Assembly: GCA_002070455.1 (NCBI GenBank)
Contig: MWDG01000015.1
Span: 1-46,496 of the forward strand
Length of the DNA stretch: 46,496 nt
DNA from: Deltaproteobacteria bacterium ADurb.Bin151
Lineage (GTDB): Bacteria > Desulfobacterota > Syntrophia > Syntrophales > Smithellaceae
Direction: 5' to 3'
Part shown: piece after piece, positions 23,032-30,120 of the stretch
Position numbering within the stretch: position 1 is the stretch's first letter
Layout: each line of letters opens with the position of its first letter
Translations under genes and position numbers: made by a program
Notes under the pieces: model-generated
What the model was told of the DNA's origin: nothing
Databases searched by the model: none
The model's input: only the letters and a program-made list of their open reading frames with translations

Positions 23032-24300
23032 ATGAACAAGCGTTTTTCAGACCTGATTCTTGCCGCCATCAAACAGAGAATTTCCGACCTCCACATCACC
23101 GGTGGTTTCCCGTTGATTTTCCGCAGCGACGGCATTATTCACTTCGATAAAAACGTCAAGTGGACGTCTACGGAAATTGACGCAATGGTCAAGGAGATGC
23201 TCAGTGAACGTCAGCTCCTGACCCTGAGAAAAAAATGGTCTGTCGATTTTGCAATGTCGTTCAACCACGTTCGGGTGCGGATCAATACGTTCTACACGAC
23301 GCGGGGATTAAGCCTGGCCATCCGCCTTCTGCCTGAAACCATCCCGGACATTACTTCTTTGAACCTGCATCCTTCTCTTAACCAGATCCGCGATCTTCGG
23401 TCCGGATTGATTCTTGTCTGCGGAAGCACGGGATCCGGCAAATCGACCACAGTTGCGGCCATCATTGAAGAAATCAATCGCACCAAACCCTTGCATATCA
23501 TAACAATCGAAGATCCCATTGAATACAGGTTTAAACCCAAAAAAGCATTCATTGAGCAGCGAGAAGTTGGTGTACATGTACCTTCTTTTAACCAAGGTCT
23601 ACTCGATGTTCTGCGTGAAAGTCCGGATGTGATTTTTGTAGGTGAGCTCAGGGAACCGGACACCATCCGCCTTACCCTGAACGCCGCCGAGTCCGGGCAT
23701 CTTGTTTTTGCGACTCTTCATGCCACTGACGCGGAAGACGCCATTTACCGCATTAATAATTGCGTATCCGGCGACAACCAGGAAGTTATTCGCTATCAGT
23801 TTGCCTCCACTCTTTCCTGGCTTCTGGTCCAGCAGTTGACTTATATCGAAAAAGCGGGTTTCCGTGTGCCGATTCTATCCATCACCCGCGGGTCGTCATC
23901 TGTCAGAAGCAGCATACGGGACAATAAACTGACCCAGCTTGAAAATATTATGCTCGGCGGCAAAAACGAAGGCATGTTCACGATGGAACTCTACCAGAAA
24001 GAGTTTATCAACAACCGGGCATCTTTTAACCATCCGCACAGAAGCTTTGGCATGGGTGCGGAGTCCTCCAGAGAGGAAGACCGCGTTTCTTCCCTGATCG
24101 ATCCCAATGCCGTCCAGGACGTCGTTTATATGGCTTCCGTAAACGACGCATACAAAGCGCCGGAATTTACGCACAAGGGAGACGAGGGACAATCGTACGT
24201 CATCCTGGAAGATCATAATATGGAGCTAAAAGACATCATTGCTCAATACGACCGGCAGGAACAAAATCCGCCCGCAGACAAAGGCAAGAAAAACAAATAA
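23032..24300 (+). CDS. PilT-type pilus retraction/twitching ATPase
   Basis: A 422-residue ATPase of the PilT/PilU branch of secretion ATPases, which disassembles type IV pili at the inner-membrane base. The Walker A motif GSTGSGKST spans residues 131-139; the Asp box (ITIEDPIEY), Walker B region (DVIFVGELREPDT) and His box (GHLVFATLHATDA) follow. PilT is usually ~345 residues; this one has about 75 extra hydrophilic, acidic residues at the C-terminus. It stands apart from pilus structural genes, with its own promoter; the ATG lacks a good ribosome binding site. PilT versus PilU cannot be decided. Confidence 0.88.
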   Translation: MNKRFSDLILAAIKQRISDLHITGGFPLIFRSDGIIHFDKNVKWTSTEIDAMVKEMLSERQLLTLRKKWSVDFAMSFNHVRVRINTFYTTRGLSLAIRLLPETIPDITSLNLHPSLNQIRDLRSGLILVCGSTGSGKSTTVAAIIEEINRTKPLHIITIEDPIEYRFKPKKAFIEQREVGVHVPSFNQGLLDVLRESPDVIFVGELREPDTIRLTLNAAESGHLVFATLHATDAEDAIYRINNCVSGDNQEVIRYQFASTLSWLLVQQLTYIEKAGFRVPILSITRGSSSVRSSIRDNKLTQLENIMLGGKNEGMFTMELYQKEFINNRASFNHPHRSFGMGAESSREEDRVSSLIDPNAVQDVVYMASVNDAYKAPEFTHKGDEGQSYVILEDHNMELKDIIAQYDRQEQNPPADKGKKNK

Positions 24301-24311
24301 CACCAGATTGA

Positions 24312-25340
24312 TCAGACGTTGAAGCGGAAGTTAATGATATCGCCGTCCTGGACGATGTATTCTTTGCCTTCGAGGCGCAGGCGGCCGGCTGATTTTACCC
24401 GTGCGGCGGACCCGCCGTGAGCGGTGAAGTCCTCATAGGACATGACCTCCGCCTTGATAAAGCCCCTTTCAAAATCGTTGTGAATGGCGCCGGCGGCTTT
24501 CGGTGCTTTCGTGTCAACGGGAATCACCCATGCCTTGACTTCATCTTCTCCCACGGTAAAAAAAGATATCCTTCCCAGAAGAGAAAAAGCAGTTCGGATA
24601 ATGCGGCCGAACGCCGGTTCCGCAATCCCCATGGAATCCAGGAACTCTTTCTGTTCGGCAGCATCCAATCCGGTCAATTCCGCCTCGATTTTACAGCAGA
24701 TGCCCAGGACCGGTTCCGGCAGGTTCGCCTCCCGGGTGAAAGATTCGGCAAAGGAAAGATTGTCTTCGGCCACATTGACAACAACCAGCTCGGGTTTGAT
24801 CGTCCAGAAAGAAAAACTTCTGAGTATAAACACCTCGGCGGGAGTCAGCCCTGCCGCGCGCAAGGGCTTCCCCGCTTCCAGGCAGTCTTTTAACTTGGGC
24901 AACAGGTCGTTTTGCGCAGCTTCCTGTGGTGAAACCGCCTTCCTGGACATTTTTGCCAGCCGCTCCAGTTTCTTTTCGATAATCAGCAGGTCGGAAAGCA
25001 CCAGTTCATCTTCCAGCTTGTGATAGGCATCGAGACTCAGGGAAACATCCGGCAGCGAAAAGCCGTCGATCACATGCAGGATGCCATCCGCGCCGCTCAG
25101 GTTCTGGCGGATCGCTTCCCACGGATGATCCCCTACGGCGTGGACATCGCTGAACGGGACTTTGGCCGGAGATACTTTTACCGGTTTGTAGATTTCGACA
25201 AGCTTTTCGAAACGTTCGTCGGGAACAGAGGCCTGTCCGCGCACCACCGCCTCGTGCGACTGGCCGCTTTTTACTCCCGTCATGATTTCAAACAGGGTGC
25301 TTTTCCCGCTCTGGGGAAGCCCCAAAATACCCATTTCCAT
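24312..25340 (-). CDS. YchF/Obg-like GTPase relative (divergent)
   Basis: A 342-residue P-loop NTPase related to YchF (OLA1), which binds ATP and associates with ribosomes. The G1 loop is GLPQSGKST (7-15) instead of GLPNVGKST, the NVAE motif that replaces the classical NKxD is present (VVNVAEDNL), and the C-terminal TGS domain ends with YIVQDGDIINFRFNV as in YchF. The G3 region, DIAGLVxGA in true YchF, reads SDVHAVGD here and lacks the usual glycine. It is therefore a paralogous subfamily rather than canonical ychF. It ends 11 bases from the convergent PilT-type gene. Confidence 0.82.
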   Translation of the reverse strand: MEMGILGLPQSGKSTLFEIMTGVKSGQSHEAVVRGQASVPDERFEKLVEIYKPVKVSPAKVPFSDVHAVGDHPWEAIRQNLSGADGILHVIDGFSLPDVSLSLDAYHKLEDELVLSDLLIIEKKLERLAKMSRKAVSPQEAAQNDLLPKLKDCLEAGKPLRAAGLTPAEVFILRSFSFWTIKPELVVVNVAEDNLSFAESFTREANLPEPVLGICCKIEAELTGLDAAEQKEFLDSMGIAEPAFGRIIRTAFSLLGRISFFTVGEDEVKAWVIPVDTKAPKAAGAIHNDFERGFIKAEVMSYEDFTAHGGSAARVKSAGRLRLEGKEYIVQDGDIINFRFNV

Positions 25341-25367
25341 TGTTGACTACCTGTTCCTTACATGTTC

Positions 25368-25492
25368 AATAACGTCGCAAAAGGCTCTGGAAGCAAGGCG
25401 CGCAAAGCTGAAGGAGCGAGGCGTATTTTTCATACGCCGCAGTGACTGAAGATGCAGCGCAACGCAGCATACAGACCTTTTCCGGCGTTATT
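25368..25492. repeat. MITE-like inverted-repeat element, copy 1
   Basis: A ~125-bp element with imperfect terminal inverted repeats (AATAACGTCGCAAAAGG at one end, CCTTTTCCGGCGTTATT at the other) and a central hairpin GGCGTAT-TTTTC-ATACGCC. Its inner sequence (GCAAGGC...GAGGCGTA...TACGCCGCA.TGAC...GCA.CAT) matches copy 2 at 41042-41161 in the same orientation. It fills the spacer between the ychF-like start and the dapL stop and overlaps the dapL stop codon. Confidence 0.75.
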
Positions 25493-26657
25493 TTGTGAAT
25501 TCTTTTTCGATGCGGCCCATCGCCTCTTTCAACCGCTCATCCGGCACGGTCAGCGAGATGCGCACAAAACCTTCTCCGTACTGACCGTAAGCCGTTCCGG
25601 ACGCTACGACGACAGCGGTTTTATCAAACAGACGGTTGGTGAATTCCAGTGAAGTCATCCCCTCAGGCACGGGCACCCATAAATAGAAAGTTCCCTTGGG
25701 AGGATTGAAGTGAATACCGATTTTTTTCAGTGTTTTTAAAACCAGTTCACGTCTTCTTCCGTAAATGGATAGCATCTCCTCAATGAAGCCTGCTTCATTA
25801 TGCAGAGCTTGAATCCCGGCATACTGCACCGCGTTAAAGATTCCGGAATCGGTATTTTCCTTCACTTTGCTGATGCCGGCAATCAGATCTGGATTGCCGC
25901 ACGCCATTCCCAGTCGCCAGCCGCACATATTAAACGGCTTCGAGAGGGAATTCAGCTCCACGCCGACATCTTTGGCCCCCGGCGCCATCAGGAAACTCAG
26001 GTGTTCCTGACCGGAAAATACGATCTCACTGTAGGGGTTGTCATAACAGACAGCGATATCAAACTCACCCGCAAAGGCCACCAGCTTGTTCAAAAAATCC
26101 ATTGTTGCACAGGCGCCGGTCGGGTTGTTCGGATAATTCAGGAACATCGCGGTGGCTTTTCTGGCTACGTCCGTGGGGATGTCTTCCAGCACCGGCAAAT
26201 AATGGTTCTGCGGGAGGATGGGAACGTTGTAAGGAACTCCTTCTCCCATCAGGATACTGGACCGATACGCCGGATAGCCGGGGTCGGTCATCAGCACAAT
26301 GTCCCCGGGATTGACACGCGCCAGCACAAAATGATGACAGCCCTCCTTGGAACCAATAAGTCCAAGAATTTCATTTTCGGGATTCAGGCTGACACCGTAC
26401 CGCTCCCCGTACCAGCGGGCAATTTCTTTGCGGAAAGCAAGCATTCCCTTTTCCTCATCGGTGGGATAGCGATGATTTTGAGGGTCATTTGCACTACGGC
26501 ACAATGCATCAACGACGGACTTAGGAGTGGCTTCCACCGGGTCTCCGATCGCAAGCGATATTACATCCACGCCCGCAGCTTTGGCCTGATTGATTTTTTT
26601 CCTCAATTCCATAAATAAATAGGGGGGGATTTTTTTTAACCTCTCCGCAGTCTGCAC
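25488..26657 (-). CDS. dapL: LL-diaminopimelate aminotransferase (DapL type)
   Basis: PLP-dependent class I aminotransferase of 389 residues that converts tetrahydrodipicolinate directly to LL-diaminopimelate, bypassing the acylated intermediates. The N-terminal RLKKIPPYLFMELRKKINQAKAAGVDVISLAIGDP, YPTDEEKGMLAFRKEIARWYGERYGV and the PLP lysine K240 in NSLSKPFNMCGWRLG are typical of DapL. Colocation with dapF supports this over a general aspartate-type aminotransferase. The start is GTG 26657 with CGGAGG eight bases upstream. The stop codon lies inside the tip of repeat copy 1. Confidence 0.88.
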   Translation of the reverse strand: MQTAERLKKIPPYLFMELRKKINQAKAAGVDVISLAIGDPVEATPKSVVDALCRSANDPQNHRYPTDEEKGMLAFRKEIARWYGERYGVSLNPENEILGLIGSKEGCHHFVLARVNPGDIVLMTDPGYPAYRSSILMGEGVPYNVPILPQNHYLPVLEDIPTDVARKATAMFLNYPNNPTGACATMDFLNKLVAFAGEFDIAVCYDNPYSEIVFSGQEHLSFLMAPGAKDVGVELNSLSKPFNMCGWRLGMACGNPDLIAGISKVKENTDSGIFNAVQYAGIQALHNEAGFIEEMLSIYGRRRELVLKTLKKIGIHFNPPKGTFYLWVPVPEGMTSLEFTNRLFDKTAVVVASGTAYGQYGEGFVRISLTVPDERLKEAMGRIEKEFTK

Positions 26658-26776
26658 TGTTCAAACCTCCGATTGATATGATTGCACAGGTAATAAAATG
26701 ATTGAACCCGCGAAAAAATGCAACTTGAAATCTTTCCGGATTCTACGCCATGCCCGCATGGAATGATGAAAAGGCC

Positions 26777-26801
26777 GCGAGGACAAAACCTCTTGTCCCG
26801 C
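26777..26801 (-). terminator. Possible terminator between dapF and dapL
   Basis: GCG-GGACAA (26777-26786) pairs with TTGTCC-CGC (26793-26801) with one bulged base; on the minus strand it is followed by GGCCTTTTC. It lies just after the dapF stop codon, so dapL may depend partly on its own promoter in 26658-26776. Confidence 0.4.
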
Positions 26802-26820
26802 CTGGGAAAAGAGAATGATG

Positions 26821-27660
26821 CTACTTGTAGGCCTCTTCAAAAAGGAGTCCTTGATAAACTATTTTCACTTTTCCTTCAAGGTAAATTTCCTCAAAACGGT
26901 CATCACGGCGGGTGAAATACACTCGCAGGATTTCGCCGCTTTGCACGGTGACATCTACCGGTGAATCCACAAGCCCTCGTCCGGCGGCAGCCAGAATGGA
27001 AGCGACAACACCGGTGCCGCAGGCGAGTGTTTCATCTTCCACACCCCGCTCATAGGTGCGGACTTTCATTGTCTGCCGGTCTCTCACCCTGGCGAAATTG
27101 GCATTCGTGCCTTTAGGCTGAAAAGCATCATGCCGGCGGATCTGCCTTCCCATTCCTACAACATCAAAGGTATCCAGATCATCCACAAATGAAACGGTAT
27201 GCGGCACGCCGGTATCGATAAAATCCAGACGATACGGACTGCCGTCCAGCATGATTTCCCGGGCAATTTCCAGGGACGATGGGTCCGTCAGGCGGACCTT
27301 CACGTTATCGTCAAAAACCTCGGCGGTAACAATGCCGGCTTCCGTTTCTATGGACATTTTTTGTCCGGCAATACTGTTTAAATATGCAAAACGTGCCGCA
27401 CAGCGGCTGCCATTGCCGCACATTTCCGCCACGCTGCCGTCTGAATTAAAAAAACGCCATTTGAAATCTGCAACTTCAGACGGTTCGATCAGAAAAAGAC
27501 CGTCCGCGCCGACGGAAATCTTTCTCTGACAAATCCGGCGAACAAAAACCGGCAGATCAATGATTTGTAAAGAAAGATCGCGGTTGTCAATGATGATAAA
27601 GTCATTGCCGCTACCGCTCATTTTATAAAATTCGATGAAACGTGACTCGTCAACCTTCAT
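26821..27660 (-). CDS. dapF: Diaminopimelate epimerase
   Basis: Cofactor-free racemase converting LL- to meso-diaminopimelate for lysine and peptidoglycan synthesis. The two catalytic cysteines are present: C81 in MCGNGSRCAARFA and C214 in ACGTGVVASILAA. The substrate segments GSGNDFIIIDNRD and DTGVPHTV are also typical. ATG 27660 gives 279 residues, the usual length; the frame is open for 15 codons more upstream without a binding site. It is followed by dapL, so the two final diaminopimelate steps are linked here. Confidence 0.95.
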   Translation of the reverse strand: MKVDESRFIEFYKMSGSGNDFIIIDNRDLSLQIIDLPVFVRRICQRKISVGADGLFLIEPSEVADFKWRFFNSDGSVAEMCGNGSRCAARFAYLNSIAGQKMSIETEAGIVTAEVFDDNVKVRLTDPSSLEIAREIMLDGSPYRLDFIDTGVPHTVSFVDDLDTFDVVGMGRQIRRHDAFQPKGTNANFARVRDRQTMKVRTYERGVEDETLACGTGVVASILAAAGRGLVDSPVDVTVQSGEILRVYFTRRDDRFEEIYLEGKVKIVYQGLLFEEAYK

Positions 27661-27701
27661 ATTTTTACCCGTTGAAACTCTGCAAAACCCGTTTCTGCAG
27701 C

Positions 27702-28289
27702 TCAAAAGTTCGCGGGCTTGCAGAGGACTTCCCGAATTTTAACATCCAGAAACGAATGCGTATTGGCCGGCTGCAAAACCAGTGCCGTATCGAGCCCGGA
27801 AGACGATCCCCCGGTGGAAATGATATTTTCATCCACCCGCACGCATCCGGCATCCGTTGCCATCAGAGCGGCTTCCACCGCCACTTTCGTTCCCTGGCCA
27901 AAAATCCGCAGCGTGTAGGCGATGATTTCATCCACCTGATAAGTTTCCAGCTTCCTGCGCACCGAGCGTCCCACTCCGCCAAACGCGTGCGCGGCGGTGA
28001 CCACCTGGATTCCCATAGCCAGCAGCCTGCGGCGAGTGGCTTCCGTCATCAGCTGCTCATTGGGCTTTTTGAAGCCGTATACCGTAGTGACCGCTACAAG
28101 TTTCGCGGGGTCGATCATTTTAGCCGCGGCAAGCGCGCTTTTCCCGGAATAGGTCGGAATCACAATTCTGGAGATATCCTGCAGGGCGGCCCTCTGGGAG
28201 ACCATTTCCAGAACCTGTCGTGTGTTTACGGCTCCCGGCCTTTCAAAGTAGCGGCAACTGCGGTCCGTATAACTTTTAAAAGATTTCAT
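27702..28289 (-). CDS. Pyruvate kinase C-terminal-domain-like protein
   Basis: A 195-residue stand-alone protein resembling the C-terminal alpha/beta domain of pyruvate kinase (PF02887-like): DISRIVIPTYSGKSALAAAKMIDPAKLVAVTTVYGF and VDEIIAYTLRIFGQGTKVAVEAALMATDAGCV. It has no catalytic barrel, so it is not a pyruvate kinase. Such proteins are found in many deltaproteobacteria and archaea with unknown function, possibly sensing a phosphorylated metabolite. ATG 28289 has GGGAG upstream. It sits between gspE (10 bases) and dapF (41 bases), so it may be co-transcribed with the secretion operon. Confidence 0.75.
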   Translation of the reverse strand: MKSFKSYTDRSCRYFERPGAVNTRQVLEMVSQRAALQDISRIVIPTYSGKSALAAAKMIDPAKLVAVTTVYGFKKPNEQLMTEATRRRLLAMGIQVVTAAHAFGGVGRSVRRKLETYQVDEIIAYTLRIFGQGTKVAVEAALMATDAGCVRVDENIISTGGSSSGLDTALVLQPANTHSFLDVKIREVLCKPANF

Positions 28290-28299
28290 GATTCTCCCG

Positions 28300-30096
28300 T
28301 CAGGTCTCCTGAACAATATCTTCCTTGCGGGCAAGCGACCGGGTTACACGCAAAACTTCCTCAGTCGTGGTGATGCCGGCGAGCACCTTGTGTATGCCGT
28401 CCTGCTGAAGCGTAATCATGCCCTGCTTGATAGCCTGTTCGTTGATCTGATTGGCATCCGATGTTTTGAGAACCAGTCTTTTGATATCATCATCCACCAC
28501 CAGAATTTCAAAGATCGCTGTCCGACCGCGGAATCCGGTATGCATGCAGAGATTGCAGCCTTTTTTCCGATAGAAGGTGTTGTTTTCCAATATCAATGCG
28601 GTCAGCCCCAGATTGGCCAGGGTTTCTTTATCCGGCGTGTAGACTTCCTTGCAATGCGGACAAAGCACGCGAACAAGGCGCTGGGCAATGATCGCCACAA
28701 TGGATGATGTCACCAGAAACGGTTCAATCCCCATGTCAATCAGACGCGTTACGGCACTGGCCGCGTCATTGGTGTGAAGCGTCGAAAAGACCAGGTGGCC
28801 GGTGAGCGATGACTGGATAGCGATTTCCGCGGTTTCCCGGTCGCGGATTTCACCGACCAGAATGACATCCGGGTCCTGCCGAACAATGGAACGAAGACCG
28901 GCGGCAAAGGTCAGATCGATTTTGGGATTGACCTGAATCTGCCCCACACCGTCCATCTGATATTCAATCGGGTCTTCAATGGTAATGATGTTGATTTCCG
29001 GCCGGTTGATGGTGGAAAGCGCCGCATACAACGTTGTGGTTTTCCCGCTGCCGGTAGGCCCCGTCACCAGGATAATTCCGTAAGGTGACTTGATCAGACT
29101 GTCGAGCAGCTTGATTCGCTCGTCGTGCATGCCCAGATCCGAAAGCATCAGAATATTGGCCGATTTGTCCAAAAGACGCAGCACTACTCTTTCACCAAAA
29201 GCCGTGGGGATCACGGATACGCGCACATCCACCAGGCGGTCGGCAATCTTCAGTTCAATCCGGCCGTCCTGAGGAAGACGCTTTTCAGCAATGTTGAGCT
29301 TGGCCATGATCTTCAGACGGGAAGTGAAGGGCGACTGAATCCGCCGCGGCAGATTCAGGATGTCATAGAGAATTCCATCAATCCGGTAGCGGATTTTCAA
29401 CGTTCCGGAATAGGGTTCAACGTGAATGTCGCTGGCACGGTCTTTAATGGCGCCGGAAACCAGCAGGTTGACCAGTTTGATGATCGGGGCGTCGCTGGTT
29501 TCGTCAAGCAGGTCGGCAGTTTCATTGATTTCCGAGATCAGATCGTCCGCCGTCTCTTCACTGATTTCTTCAAAATAATCTTTGGCGGAAGAGCGGCTCA
29601 TATCGTAGGCCAGATTAATGGCTGCGGTGATCGCGTCCTGCGAAGCAAGGACAACCGGCATGTCCTGCATTTGTAAAAGCAGCCGCAAATCATCGGCCGG
29701 TTGAAAATTTACGGGATCATTGACAGCGATCACCTGAAAATCCGTGGTGATGATCGGAACCATCCTGTGCTTTTTTAAGTAATGGATTGGAACGTTTTGC
29801 GTAAAATCGATATTGATGCTCTCCATCGGCAGCTGCGGCCAGAAGGGGATGCTGAAATGCTCAGACAAAATCTTCAGCAAACGGATTTCATCGATGGCTT
29901 TCTTGCGAATCAGCAACTCAAAGAATCCCGTGTCGCCTTTGCGTTTATGCCCCGCTTCAGCTTCGGCCAGATATTCGGGCAACACACCTGCGGCCACCAG
30001 TTTTTCATTCAGGGATAAAGTCTTTTGGGTCCCGGGAGCGGCATCTTTTTTGTCATGACCGGAGGAAGCATTCAGCGCTGTCAGAATTGTGGACAT
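28300..30096 (-). CDS. gspE: Type II secretion ATPase GspE
   Basis: Cytoplasmic hexameric ATPase that drives pseudopilus assembly. The N-terminal ~200 residues are the N1E/GspE-II type domain; Walker A GPTGSGKTTT is near residue 346, with ITIEDPIEYQ, the Walker B-like VGEIRDRETA and GHLVFSTLHTNDAASA following. A zinc site with two CxxC pairs (CPHC and CNLC, ~30 residues apart) typical of GspE/PilB is intact. ATG 30096 is preferred over GTG 30105. It is the last gsp gene in the operon. Confidence 0.95.
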   Translation of the reverse strand: MSTILTALNASSGHDKKDAAPGTQKTLSLNEKLVAAGVLPEYLAEAEAGHKRKGDTGFFELLIRKKAIDEIRLLKILSEHFSIPFWPQLPMESINIDFTQNVPIHYLKKHRMVPIITTDFQVIAVNDPVNFQPADDLRLLLQMQDMPVVLASQDAITAAINLAYDMSRSSAKDYFEEISEETADDLISEINETADLLDETSDAPIIKLVNLLVSGAIKDRASDIHVEPYSGTLKIRYRIDGILYDILNLPRRIQSPFTSRLKIMAKLNIAEKRLPQDGRIELKIADRLVDVRVSVIPTAFGERVVLRLLDKSANILMLSDLGMHDERIKLLDSLIKSPYGIILVTGPTGSGKTTTLYAALSTINRPEINIITIEDPIEYQMDGVGQIQVNPKIDLTFAAGLRSIVRQDPDVILVGEIRDRETAEIAIQSSLTGHLVFSTLHTNDAASAVTRLIDMGIEPFLVTSSIVAIIAQRLVRVLCPHCKEVYTPDKETLANLGLTALILENNTFYRKKGCNLCMHTGFRGRTAIFEILVVDDDIKRLVLKTSDANQINEQAIKQGMITLQQDGIHKVLAGITTTEEVLRVTRSLARKEDIVQET

Positions 30097-30120
30097 AGTC
30101 AACACCGCCTTTTTTAGAGG

